A DNA stretch of 62,425 nucleotides from Cyclospora cayetanensis (lineage: Eukaryota > Apicomplexa > Conoidasida > Eucoccidiorida > Eimeriidae): NCBI RefSeq assembly GCF_002999335.1, contig NW_020312039.1, forward strand, positions 85,001 through 147,425, read 5' to 3'. Position numbers and translations under genes: made by a program. How positions within the stretch are numbered: position 1 is the first letter of the stretch; each line of letters begins with the position of its first letter. The notes under the pieces were generated by a model. The model saw only the letters and a program-made list of their open reading frames with translations. It was not told where the DNA came from and did no database searches. This document shows, one piece after another, positions 23,286-36,300 of the stretch.

Positions 23286-25700
23286 GACAGCCCGCGCCGC
23301 TGATAGCTTGTATTTGATACAGCAGCAAAGGTAGCAGCGTAAGCTCCTGCAACAGGAGGCCTTTTTGTGGTTCAAACCCATAAATTGCTTGAGGAGAACT
23401 TGTAAGGGAGTAGCACGGCGGTTATGCATTCGTATCGTTGGTGAAGCGCTTAGGAACCTAAAGCGTAACCCGTAGGGGCTGCTGAGGAAGATGTAGCGCT
23501 TTCATGGCGATGCACAGAAAGACCCTTTTAGCCTCAAAATTGAACAAAGCTTAACAGAAAATTGCAGTGCGCTTTAAAGAGCTTCTCATCATCCACGCCT
23601 TCGCCTTTTAGGGATCTGGCACGAGGGAAAAGAGAAGCACTGATATACTATCTGAGCGCTCTTGCACCCTCTATAAACTCCGAGCATTTACAGATAGATG
23701 CACATAATAGCATTCCATAAGTGCAAACGCACACAACCTTGATTCTTTTCGTACTGACTTTGAGCTACATAACTCAACTCCAAAACAAGTAGCATCTGTG
23801 AACAGCCAAATCTTTTGTTACTTTTCCACTTAGTGTAACTAATGTAGTGTAAAGTGTTTTAATGTAGATCAGTCTGCTACAGACTGCTTCCGGGGGTGTG
23901 GATGCGGTTGTTGTATGTTAAGAAGCTTGCATTCCGCTCTCAGATAGAAGCCCCCAAAATTTTTAAATCTAGGCTTTGGGCCTGAGTACCTAGTCTGACC
24001 CAGCGCTTTCTCCGTCTCCCTTTCAAGCAGGTCTTTAATTTGCCTGTACCACTTTCAGGGCATGTGCTCTGCAGAGCTCCATCCAATATTTTCCTAGGGA
24101 GACACTGAACTCCAGTTCTAGTCCAGATTTGGAGTAATTAAAAAAAGTGCTACTCAAAAGAACTTACGCGTTCCTCTACTCGCGCGCTTTAGAATACCAA
24201 GACAATGAGAAGGCTTATACGAATCACAAAATAAGATGTGTAAACTAACCGCTCAAGTGAATGGAGCGGGAAGAAAGGCACACACTTTATCCAACAACGA
24301 AGGAGGAAGCAAACCAAGACGACAGTGGCAGCGCAATGGCAACTGTCGTCGAAACGTGTGTGCCTCTTGATTGCAGAAAGCGAAGACAAGTAAGCTGTGT
24401 GAAAGCTCCGCAGTCTCCAAACGCTGAATAAAGCAATCTCTGCGTACAAAAACTGCCTTTGCGTACAGCACAGTCACTATCCAAACATCGAAAAAGGCAC
24501 AAGTAAAAGTGTAGACACGCCACATTCGAAAGAGTCCAAGCGCTACTTTGAGTATGCAAAGCACCTTGGCAATAGAAACCTACAATCGTATAAGCAACAT
24601 CATTAGATGAAGCTAGCGGTTTTAGGGAGAGCCTGCGCTGGGGGAAGACAATCACTAAGCGTCGCGAGAACCACCGTCCATGGCGACTTTTGTCGTGGAT
24701 TTATCAGAGGCGCAACACCTTCTGCATGACGCCGCAACCGCCCCTCCTTTAGGCAATGTTTGCGTTCCCCACTCCATTTCAGTAGAAACTCTTTTCTACC
24801 AGGTCCTCGGCGCTCAACAGTCGTTGCCTCGCTGCGGATCCTCCGCCCCCACGTGGGTCCTATGAGTGCGCGGCAAGATCAGCGAATATTTTAGGGAGTG
24901 TCTAAACATCTTTTAGCTACAAATATTGCCAGTGTCAAGGCATCTTCAATTTCAGGGGGCATTGACAAAGTAAGGAGGTGCACTTGATTCAAGAGAGTAT
25001 CGCAACTTGTCCTGGCCACACGGCCGTCGACTCACTCCTTTGATTGCCGTCTGATGCACACTGAAAGCCTGCAAATCCACCAAGACTACAGCTGCAGGGT
25101 CGTGGAAGCATCTGGGCGCAGAATATCGCAATTCCGTGCTTGTCTGACTTTAGGATTGCGCATATATTCGCGTGCGCCACCCAGCTGTTCCGTGAGTCCT
25201 TCCGCGTCCTAGGATGGCTGCTGAGACTGGACCACCACTTGCACGCTTCGATTGAAGACAGGCTTCTCATCGTAGACCAGGGCTATAGGAGAATAGCGGG
25301 TAGACGAATGCACTGTCGGATTCCATAAACCTTTACAGCACAATGAAGACCATTAAGCCAAGCAATTGGACTCGCAGGAGCATCGAGTCGCTTATCCTGC
25401 AGAACAGGTGCCATCTACGTGCCCATCTCCTTCGGGGTGGTGCGCAGTGGTCAAATTTTGGTCGATGTGCAATCAGGTCATTAAGGCACGCCAAAACGCA
25501 TTAACAGACTTCAGAAACTTCTTTCATACTGATACTTACGGGTATGAAAATCGCTTCCACACGTGAATAAAAGATAATTAAGCGGCTTCTTAGGCCGAGG
25601 TTGGAGCAAGGGATGGAATTGGCATACTCTCTGAGCTTGTAGACAATGGCGTAGATGCTATCCTGGTCCTCAAATTACGGCAATCCAACGTTCAAGTCCC
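23286..25700. other. Gene-poor stretch downstream of AOS1
   Basis: No conserved protein was recognised. Several open frames at 24189-24655 (-) and a 61-codon ATG frame at 24680-24865 (+) have no familiar motif. CAG tracts, common in the gene block to the left, are nearly absent. Confidence 0.45.
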
Positions 25701-26639
25701 TATTCATATCGGTCCAAATATCCTCCTAGGACCAACCAGCTTCGCAAAAAGCGGAATTTAAGATCATTGCGGTCCTTCCGCTGCTTAGAATAGGGGCATG
25801 ACACTGCATACTCCCATGTCGTGGGGCGCAACGGAGGTCATTAGAAGGACCGTGAAAGTTTTTCCATGGTAGTGCAAAGTCCACCAAAGTCCGACATAGC
25901 ACGATAATGTGCTTTTCGCGAAACGGCACCGCGATACGAAGCTGAAATACACAAATAGCGGAATACCCGTCTCTTTTGTTCACAGCTGGCCATCCTCAGC
26001 GTGTACGTGCCTCTCCCGTTTGCCATTCTGAATTTAGCCATACTAAAGAGTGCATGCCTACCATAAAGCAGATAAGTCACGCGATTTTGATAAAAACCAT
26101 AAAACGCCCCATGCAGGGGCAAATGCGCTGCACGTATGCGAATTGCTGAGGTGTCGTAGGAAAGCAAGAATACTTCAGTGAGAAGTCGCACTACAAGTAG
26201 CGTGCATGCCAGAAAACAGCTCTACGATTATCCGAGTCCTGAAGACACCCGAAGGAAGGTGCACTAAAGCCACATGATTCGGTCTGAACAGTATACCGAA
26301 GCCCATGGAGATAGTGCCAGCATTTATTTTTTCGCCCTGCAACGTCACACTAAGTGCTTTTTCCACGGATTTTGCTATTAGGTAACGGTTGAGTGCACTG
26401 AGAATCCGTGTCGTGAAGAATTCGTACCCTGTCGGTAAAAGTAGAGCCCACTTCTTTACAACTACAACCGGCTATCGGGGAAATGACCCCCACTGTTGAG
26501 CAGAGCAGTGCAAGCACCGGGAGAGTTGTAAGGTGGCCTATTTAACGTTCATGCTACGGCATCAACTTCGGGTATCCAGATCATAGACTGCGGTTTTCAC
26601 TCAATTCAAAACAAATTAAAGACGCACCGATCCGAGGAA

Positions 26640-27130
26640 ATCCATGAATGAAATCATGAAAACTACACCAAGCCTCATAGAGCTCTGCAGCGTCCTTCCA
26701 GGCGAGTAAGGGTAAGGGCCACGCCTTGATTTCTTCAAATTCTTGCCAAAATTGGCTTACTTAGTTCTGAACACAAATTTCCATAAACTCGGATGTCAGT
26801 ATAGAAAATCGAATGCTCGTACGCTTTCACATACCCGTGTTTAGCCTGAAAAGCTGAAGCGCATGTCGCAGGTGCTGCAGGTGCCTTTGAATTTCTGCTG
26901 AAGAATAGGACGTCGTCCATGTAGAATGTCGTATACCCCTTCTTGATAGGCTCGTTAGAGGTTATGCTCGATAATGCTGTTGCAGCTTATGTGGGGCATA
27001 AACAAGTTCAAACTGTAAACGGGTATGCTCGAGGTTGTGAGTGTGAATGTGGAGCGCCGTTTTGTGCCTCTCATATGGATAGATAAAGATTTTCAGAAAG
27101 TCATCGTGAATTCAACGATCGAGTAGACTG
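26640..27130 (-). pseudogene. Reverse transcriptase pseudogene fragment with YMDD
   Basis: On the minus strand an RT palm can be read across several frames. First comes a degenerate TRL-F-L--AP-KLQ stretch (about 27010-27090), then TTFYMDDVLFFS with the catalytic YMDD box (near 26910-26930). After a frameshift follows an H-x-x-H-L-R-H-AL helix typical of Ty3/gypsy RT. Further down is EIKAWPLP followed by SFHDFI, corresponding to the connection domain. At least two frameshifts and several stops interrupt it. Confidence 0.72.
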
Positions 27131-28489
27131 CTGCTCCGTGTAATGTGTCTACTTATGCGCTATTGAGATAGACACCGGGAACTTTTGCCTCACAATGTTC
27201 ATGTTCAGAAGCTAAAAATTAATGCAAGTGCGCCGCTTTCCACCCTTGTCCTGGACCAACGTTGGGTTATGCCCTAAATCGCTGGTCGAATTCTGCACTG
27301 TTTTTGCCAGCATACCATTTGCTTTTCGCTTGATCCCCATATCACGGTGTCAGGGCTTCCGACGCCGAAGAGGCGAACTTGGGACTAATGTGCAGGATAG
27401 TTCAATACGGTGTGCTGGACGACCAGCACGTGGCCAGCCTGATGGCAGCTCATCATTATTTAGCCCATCCGCAAACTACTCCATAAAATTGGCTTATTAC
27501 TCCTGCTCCTATGCAAAGCGTGTAATTGAATTCTCCAGTAGAAAACGAAAGACGGGATGCGTCTTCGGAACCTTCCTCTCTCACTGCACTGCTGAGATAA
27601 GCGCTAAGGAGACCCGGAATTGGTTCTCTTCAGGACTTTCCACCACACTAACCTCCGTCGGGGCGCAGCTGTCATCGCGTGCTCGCCTTCCATTAGCGCA
27701 CCCTTGAAAATGAATGCAATATGCTATGGTGCACGGGTTCAACATTAGAAGTCAGCGATCATGCTGCTAGGACAAGCTTCCAACTTGAAGTGACATTTAA
27801 CCTGCACTTTTTCCGTTCATTGTATCTAGCCGCCCATCAGCCGACAAGAGCCTTAGAAACTGCGCAAATGAGTCAACAGGCAGAAGACACGTTTACGCCT
27901 TCTCCTCAGTTAACAGATGCACTTCACATCCAACGCTAAGTAATGCCAGCAATTCTTTACCAGTAATGTAAACTCGGACCAGCGCAGACTGGGGCCGCGT
28001 CTGATTTTCGGCCGCAGATCTATCCTTCCTAGCTCCCGTCACTGCACCTCAACTTATGTGGGGGATTTTCCATTTTTCTTATGTGTCTTCTTAACTCGCC
28101 AAGCTGCCTGCTTCCACTGGCCCCACTTCCATTGTTCAGGCTCTTCAACCTTTTGCATGCTGTTGCACTTTCAAGTTATATGATCCAATTTCTTACAATA
28201 AAACTAGGTGCATTTTGGGGGTCCTGCCTGGATACGAGCAGGGGTCCCTGTAGCCTTCCTATGCCCGTTGACCTGAGGCTGTAGGCTGCCGCCGGTTTGC
28301 ACATCTCCGGCATCCATAGGTTTTAAATCCTGACTTGACTATTCCTCACAAACCAACTAGGCCGAAGTTTCGCTGACGTGCTTCTCAAACTTCAAGAAGT
28401 CCATCGTTTGAGGAACTTTATTGGTCTATTGTTTTATAGCTGGATATCTGTCCACCCTCTGACCATTTGAAGTAATGCTTCGGCCAGAC

Positions 28490-28980
28490 TTTAGACAAGC
28501 CACTGATAGAGCATGAATTCATCTAGGTTGTAGTGTCTTAGAAGCAAAGCTTCATATTCCTTGATAAATGGATCTTTTGACCGCTTTCCCTGCTCCAGAT
28601 TTCTCAGTTTCCCCAAAGACCTTATGCGGATCTCATTATTAATCGATGCGTTAGGGCATGTATGAAGTTTTGAGCAATGCTTATCCCCGCAGGAAAAGTA
28701 TGTCCTGTGTATAAACAGAGCCAGTATTGGAATGCTTCTCCTCAAAAATAGGCCGCAAGGAGCATTCGTTTCATCCAATGTGCGAAGTACGGAGCAAGGA
28801 ACACACCCAACCGGCTGATTAAGTCTTCAAGTACTTGCCACCCCCGCCACGCCTTTAGAGTTGGCATAACCTCGTTGACATGCACATAAACATTTTGTCG
28901 ACAGACAAATCGTGCCGCTCTACCAGCTGTGGAGCTACTGCGTGCATAGCAGCTTGCAGTCCGGCCTCTGCCGCCCAAAC
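28490..28980 (-). pseudogene. Possible gag (capsid) remnant
   Basis: Two overlapping minus-strand frames contain a Trp-bearing segment (LKAWRGWQVLEDLISRLG) and, downstream, LRNLEQGKRSKDPFIKEYEA. These resemble the L-x-x-L-x-QG...V-x-x-Y motif of retrotransposon capsids. Position upstream of the RT fits a gag gene. The similarity is short, so this is tentative. Confidence 0.35.
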
Positions 28981-30393
28981 AGGCACAATGCCACCGTCAG
29001 CTTCCATCTTTAGAGAATTCCTTTTGCCCTAGACTGTTGCCAAGGAATCTCAAGTTAATGAACTAGCAATTAACTTGATCAAAGCCAAGCACATTGTTGT
29101 AAGCAAACCAAAAGTCCCACTGCATCCACAACCAGTGAATAACGGGATCAAGAGGGAACAGCACCATCAAGCAATACGGTTCCATCAGCTGTAGCGTCTC
29201 AGCTAGGGCCTTAGCTGGGAGACACTTAACGTCAGAGTTAATAGAAGCTAGGTAGAGAGATAGTGTATACCAAAGAAGGTCCCTCCTCCACCAGCCCGCA
29301 CCCCAGAGCCCTTAACATCAGGGAAATTGGACAGCTAGGTTGCAGTCTCCTGCACCCTTTAAGAAGTCTGACCATGCACAGCTGGCTTCACATGGCATAC
29401 GCGCACGATGTTGCGTCGTGTATCGAACTAGCAGTACTCTGCAATGAGATGCATGCTTAGTTAAAAAGAGCGGACAAACTATCCAGTTCTTTACTTATTC
29501 TTCATTAAATATGAACAGCGTAATAGAGAACGTTGACATGTAGCTTTGCTCGTCACAGCTTCGAAGGCTTCCGGGGGCAAAGCAGGGTATCGGGCTCAGC
29601 CTTGCACTGTCAGCTTACGCATGCTACTGACGGTCGTGTAGTTACCGAATACGTCGACAATTAAGACCTCGAGCAACCAGGAAGTCACTTTATTGATGTA
29701 CTGCAATTTGGGGGCTGCTCCCTGCAGTATGCGCCATCGCCATACTCGCGGGGTTTTACAGCTAATAGCTCGTCGCTTGCATGAAAGTATCTAAGATCTG
29801 TGTTCAAGGGCGCATATCTTCCAATATGTGGCTTGTAACTGCAAATGGGTTCTCTTAGTCATGTACTCTGTCGGGTTTCGAGCCGAGCACGCGGAGCGTC
29901 TCCAATTCTTTTGGATGAGGCCTTTTGTTTTGGGGTTCAATATCAGGATTGTCCTGCCAATTTAGCTTCTATGCTCCTAGAGACACAGCAAAAAGTAAGG
30001 GTGGTATTTGCTGGGTGCTGGGTGGTGCAACTGCACAGCCCCTGCAGTACAGCTGGCGTCCCGGGGGGTCAAGGAAGCAACGTCACTTACCGCAGCCCCA
30101 GTCTTTGTCGACAGCGTGGTGCCAATGGTTTTGAATCAAGCGTTTTTAGGCTCGATGCTACCAAGTATAGTGATGAACAATAGGGGAAGCAGTCTACGCG
30201 TGGCTGCATTTTATTGGGATCCGCTGTGACTCATCGATCTCGGCCTCGCCAGCGGCTTCAAGTACTATTGTTTCGAGGTTTTGGGTTTGGGCTTCTTCTC
30301 TCACCGGAATCCTCGAGTTTTACACCCTGTTCGGGCGAAGAAGCCACATCATAGGACCAGAAGTGACGAACTACGTACCACAAGCCACCAGCC
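28981..30393. other. Spacer upstream of the first ClpB-like gene
   Basis: No conserved coding exon was recognised. Open frames at 29263-29460 and 29845-30229 (+) have no motif. The promoter of the downstream Clp gene should lie near the right end. Confidence 0.45.
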
Positions 30394-33300
30394 ATGTGGC
30401 GGCTCCTCACCGTGGGAGCGGCGCCGCTGCTCTTCTTTTCGACGTTCTCTTCCTGTAAACAAACCCCCTCTTATTCCACCCCTCATGAAATTGTAAGTAG
30501 CACGAGCGTTCACGGGCCTTGGGGGGCTAAGCGCCACCGCCAGCCCGATCCCTAAAACTGGAGAAGGCGCTTCACCAAGCCATCCGCCATCACAGCATCC
30601 CCTGAGGATTTAAGGCTCTGTGATGGGAACTGTTCTAGGTTTTAGGGTCTGCTGGAGGGCTCAGCTGGCTCAGGAGCCTTCCCTCAAATACCTCCTTGGC
30701 TCGCGGCTGTAGCCAAGAGCCAAACACACGAGTCCTCCAGATGGGTGTTGCCTGCGGAATGGCGGCCAGCTGTGCCGCTTCTGCAGTGCCATCATTCTAG
30801 GCTTTCTTCTGAGTCAAACAATAGGGTTTGTGTGCTCGTACCAGTGAGCATGTAGTATGTGTGTGTTGCGTGCATGTGTGCCTTCATGCGCCCTCAACAA
30901 TTAGGCAGGAGACCTTACTGTCGACGCGCGCTTGGTGACGGACCATGTGGAACTGCTAGCGTGGTATCTCCAGAACGAAAAATTGGCCGTGGCGCACGTG
31001 GCCATGTGCCTACTTGAAGGGCCTCTCCATGAAAGTACATCGCGTTTAAACGCTGAACCCATATTGACAAGTTCTTGAGCATTACACACAGAGTCTGGCT
31101 GTTGGTTGGTTTGAGGGGAAACGGGCAGGGCAGGGTTCGGGCGCAGTTGCCCTGTGCCGTAGAGCCGTTAGAATCACGAGGACAATTTTCCCCATACAGC
31201 AAACGCAAGACCTTTTGCGTACTGCGTGTGGTGCTGCAGTTTCGAAAGAAATCATCGAGAAATGCAGCGGCGATTTTGATTTCATTCGCTCTTCAGTTAA
31301 AGATTTTATTATTGGGCTTCCCCGCTCCCCAGTGAGACCCAGGCTTCCATTTTTGGCCATAGCTCGCTGCTTGTGTCGGCGTTGCGGCACGCGGGGGTAG
31401 GGGTGATGGAATGTGTGCCTCTTCATGATGCTGGCTGGCTTGCTCCCCTCTCTATTTATTGATTGATTCCCTATCGTGGCTTCGCTGCTCATGGGGTATC
31501 CCGACTCGGTGTAGCGGCGTCGTGTAATGCGTTTGTATCCTGTGGATATGGATGTGCCTCGCACTGTTTGTGTCTCTCTGCCTCTGTGTCTTCCTTCTGC
31601 TGGGACGCCAGACACCCTTGAATCTTGGAGAAAGCGGCCCCTCGGCGGCTCTCCGCAACGCTCTCTTGAAGGCATGGAGGATGGCCGAACAGGAAGGATC
31701 GCCTATCGGGGTGCATCATCTGTATCTTTCACTCATAGAAATATCCGCTTTCGAGAAATTTATGATGAAGGGGGGCTGCAACCTCAAGGTTTTCAAACAG
31801 TAAGGAAAGGGCACTGCTGCTGCTGCTGCTTCGCAGAGGATACGCGTAGCCGCAGTTCTCGGACTGCCTATGTGTATACCGCGGGCCCCATTAATACGTA
31901 CAAGGCACTGCATGCGCCCTTCGAGCTCATGAAGCCGCGTTGTTTTTGCGTTCTTAGTGTCCTTTTCCGTGTCTCCATTACTGTACACGCACGTACATAT
32001 GACGTACGTGCCTTGATATCTCTTCTGTGCAGCGAAGTAGTGGAACAGTTTAAATCCCGTCAGCGAGGGTCCCTTCCAACTTCTTTTCAAGATATGGTTG
32101 ACGATAAGAAGTCGGCGGCAGGGATCTCGATTTCACAATATGGCGTCGACCTTTCATTCATGGCCCAACAGGGGCTATTGCCTCCCGTTATTGGGAGGGA
32201 AGAAGAAATAGACAGAATCGCGCAGGTCAGAATTCTTCAAGGCCGCGTAGCAATGCAGGGGAAGTGTGTGTGTGAACGGGTGGGGCTTTTTGAGGCCGAC
32301 GGCTTCAGGGCTAGCATACGCAGCTTTGAACACTCGGAATTCGGGCTGTTATTAGCTTTGGGAATTGGCGGTTTAAGGTGTGTGTGCAGATCTTAAGCCG
32401 AAAGATGACGAAAGCTCCAATGCTTCTTGGAGAAGCTGGTGTTGGGAAAACGGCGGTCGTGGAGGGCTTGGCGCAGCGTATCGTTGAGGTATCCCGCATT
32501 CCCTCAATCCCGTAATTCAGAGCTATCTTTGATCGCCTTGTCTGGGTGTTGATGGCGCTGCATACTGCTCAACATATGCAAGTGTTCGAGCGCACACTTG
32601 CTGGTGCTTTTGTTTCATATGCCCGTAGCTTAAATGTGTAGTGTGGCTGTGGGCAGCCACTTGCTCACTTCTGCTGATCCACTTTATCCGACGTATGCAT
32701 CCATAAATATCTTAATACTTCTATGTTGTAAGGAAAAAGAACCACTCTCTTCCGCTGCTGCCTTTCTTTCGGGTGCCCGCAGGGGGCGGTTCCGGAGAGT
32801 CTCCGAAATCGAAGAATTTTCTCACTGGATCTCCTTTCTTTGTCCGCGGGCTCTGCCATGCGCGGGGAATTCGAGAAGCGAATGAAGGAAATTATTTCAT
32901 ACTTGCAGGAAAACGTCGATGAGGTTATTCTGTTCATTGACGAGATACACACCCTCATTGGTGCAGGCAAGGCGGCGGGCAGCATGGACGCCAGCCAAAT
33001 TCTGAAGGTCCCACTTGCTAGGGGAGAGATTGTGTAGGCCTCCGATACCTGCACACCCACTCACGCACCTGCACCTACTGCTTAAGCAGGAAAAGCCGAT
33101 GCTAACAGTTGCAGTGATGCAGATAGTGGCGGGGCTAGAAAAAAGCATACAACTTACTGTAAGTGGCTGGCCAGCTATCGGGCAGCCTGACGGTGGGGCA
33201 TCATCCCAAATTTTTCTGTGTAGTGTGTTTGTTTAGTCTGGTTGGTGCAACGACGCTGGGGGAGTACAAGTTGCACATTGAGAAAGACGCCGCCTTTTGC

Positions 33301-36300
33301 CGGAGATTCCAAAAGATCGTTGTGGAGGCCCCCTCTAAAGAACGGACACTGAGTGCGTCTCGGCTGCCTCGACCATTGGGGAGTTAGGAACTCTAATTTA
33401 AGAAGGCAGAGAGAGCAGATTAGGGAGGAAAGGCTATCTTTGCAGGTCAACTAGAAAGACAGCAAAGCATTAGGAAATGACATCGGGAAACGATTTAAAG
33501 CGAGGCCATGTAAAAGGCAGGGAGAGAAGGCAGGCTGCCTTCTGCGGTTTCGTCACACTAGCGTCGAGTACCCTTGCTCCTGCGTCTTATCCAACTCCTA
33601 CTTTGGCTTTTTGCCATGCGCGTTTTTTGTGCTTGTCTTCCCCCGCTTCCTTGCGTAAAGGGGTCGGTATGTCAGTTTCTCCAAATACCAATTTTGGAGC
33701 ATATCCTTCATCTCCTCTCCGCCGAGGAGCATGTCTAATCCGCAGCTGGCTTACTAGGTAGCGTTATCTACCTCTATGCATCGATCTTTCGTTGTGCGTG
33801 TATGCGCGGTTTTTTAGGCATTCTTAGGAGGGTGAAGTCGAGGTACGAGCAGCACCACAACATGACTATTGGCGACGCAGTGGTCTCTGCGATCGTAAAC
33901 ATGTCGGATCAGTATGTAAAGAGGCGTTCCATGCCTGACAAGGCCTTAGACCTGATGGATGAGGCCTGCTCCATGCGCCGTGTCATGCAAAGAAATCGAG
34001 TGGCTGAGCTGACAAAGATGATCGAGGAGACGCATAGCAACAAGCGCAGTATTGTGAGCCGAAGCATCATAAAATGGGTTCAGATAAGAATAGCAGATAA
34101 CAGCGCACTGGAGGTGTTTTCGTAGGACAGGACGGTGTTGATACCTGGGCAATAGTAAATAGAGGTATTTTGAGGTTATTGAGACAGCTTGTTCCTCAAG
34201 AAGTTGTTGCGTTGCACCCACGGCTGTAATTCTGTAATGGAGTTAGTTGTGTTACTCAATGGCCAGTGCCGAGGAACAACTACAGCCAGAGCTACTCACT
34301 AGCAGCGGGGCAAAGGGCTTTGGGTGACCGAGTCTGGGACAGATACACAGGCAACGGCAGAGAGGTATAGATGTGGATAGTCTGCGGAGGATTGTGGACC
34401 TGGGGAACCTTCCTCTACCCGCAAAATATTATTTGGCAATGTAATAAAAGGGGATCCGGCCGACAGTGTCCCTCGCTCTTGTTTACTAGTTTGAGGAGTT
34501 CTGGTGAGGCTCGTACTCTGAGCCAGTCACCTTTTCTGCTTCTTGGTTGCGCGTGTCTGGCTGCAGCCCGCTGACGAACTACAGGGCTATGAGGAAGAAC
34601 TTGATCGCCTCACCCGGAAGACAGAAGAGGTGGGAGTCTCAGCATGCATGAAGGTCCTTAGTAGGGCCGTAGTGCAGCCTCCGTTTTTGCCCGTTTGCCC
34701 TATGCTCCTCTGTTCGGTAGGGTTCATGTCGAAGCAGAGGAAGCTGTTTAGGCGGCACATTCATTTTGCGGATAGCTGTGCATTCCTGTAGCATTATCTT
34801 GGTTTAGTGCATATCGAGCTTTCAGTTATGTTGTGCTTTGTATGCATCGTTTGTGTCTGTAGCGCCCTGATCCGGAACACATTGATCTGACTGTGGACGA
34901 CGTGGCAAGGGTTATCAGCATGTGGACTGGCATCCCCATTGGGAAAATGACTGAAGATGAAATGTCTAGGGTCCTGAAATTGGCGAGCATACTCAGCAAG
35001 GTGAGTTGCTGCTACTCTCTCTGCACAGCCGTTTGTACGCAGAAGACACGTGATTGTGAAACGAAGAATACTCAGATCTAAACTGCAGGGAATTTTCGCG
35101 CTAAGCTGGGGTGATATGCTGGTCACTGCCTCCGTCTTGTACCTTCTTGTTAGGCTTCCATAGGTGCACATGGTGATAAATTTGCATGCTCCGTGCTTCT
35201 TTATCAGAGAGTCATCGGCCAGGAGGAAGCCGTCTCGGCTGTCGCCGACGCAATCCGTAATCACCGCGCTGGACTCACAGAAGATAAAAAGCCAATTGGG
35301 GCGTTTCTATTCCTTGGATCATCCGGTTAGTTAAGGACTCTCCTGTCTTATTGCTCTGCATGTCGGTTCCTTATGAGGGATGCCTGAAGGCCTCTTCCCT
35401 GAAAGTTCTACTAGGGAAGCCCTCGGTGGAGTTTGTACCTCTGGTATGACCTGTGGTTCTCTGAAAGTCTTCTCCTCTTGCCGCCATATCAAGGAGCACT
35501 TAAGTCTTTTGTGGAGCTGTTACTTGCTCAGGTGTGGGTAAGACAGAATTAGCCAAAGCCCTGGCAGAGGAGATGTTTCACTCTGAAAAGAATTTAATTC
35601 GTTTGGATATGGTGGAGTATCAAGAAGCCCACAGCATTTCCCGCCTTATTGGACCTCCGCCTGGATATATGGGTAACGATGAGGGTGGCCAGCTTACGGA
35701 GGCAGTCAGGCAGAAGCCCCACAGCGTCATCGTCTTCGATGAAGCAGAAAATGCACACAAAAATCTCTGGTCGCTCCTCCTGCCCGTACGTACAGCCCAG
35801 CCTTGCTTTTTTATGCTGGCAATCCCAGGCCGTTCAATAATGTCTTGATATGGGGTCTTCATTCTGCCATCGTTCGTGCATATGGCCCTGCCTCAATTCG
35901 CAAGCAGGAGGAAAATTGTGGTCCCTACTTTTCTGCATTTAAGCAGCATTGCACCGCACGCGACTTTCGTTGCATACCCTTCCTCGGTTTGCATAATCTG
36001 CTTCCTCTTATGTTTATCATTTTGTGCAGATGCTGGATGAGGGCCACTTAACTGACACGAAAAACGTAAGGGTGGACTTCACGAATACCATCATCATCTT
36101 GACCTCTAACATTGGACAACAGTTCATCCTTGATGCATACAGGGAGGCGCGGGCCATGGAGGAAGGGGCAGCAACTCCTCTGGCTCAGTTTAACAAGGGC
36201 ACAAATAGTCTCGAAAAGTTCGCTGTAGCCAAGGCCGGAGCAACCGCCGTTGGCGAGCTCAGCGCAAAAGAGAAGAAGAACACTTCGGCAGAAGCAGTAG

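Larger units (their letters stand above)
25700..28980 (-). mobile_element. Decayed Ty3/gypsy-like LTR retroelement (minus strand)
   Basis: Pieces of an LTR-retroelement appear in the expected order on the minus strand, broken by frameshifts and stops. A capsid-like segment lies near 28490-28980, a reverse-transcriptase core at about 26640-27130, and possible RNase H/integrase remnants between about 25730 and 26400. No LTRs, primer-binding site or target duplication could be picked out by eye, so the borders are approximate. The element is clearly inactive. RT content supports the assignment well; the capsid and integrase parts are weak. Confidence 0.6.

Noticed and set aside
27222..27707. A 161-codon plus-strand frame
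   Set aside because: No motif; it lies opposite the decayed minus-strand retroelement and is best read as chance openness.
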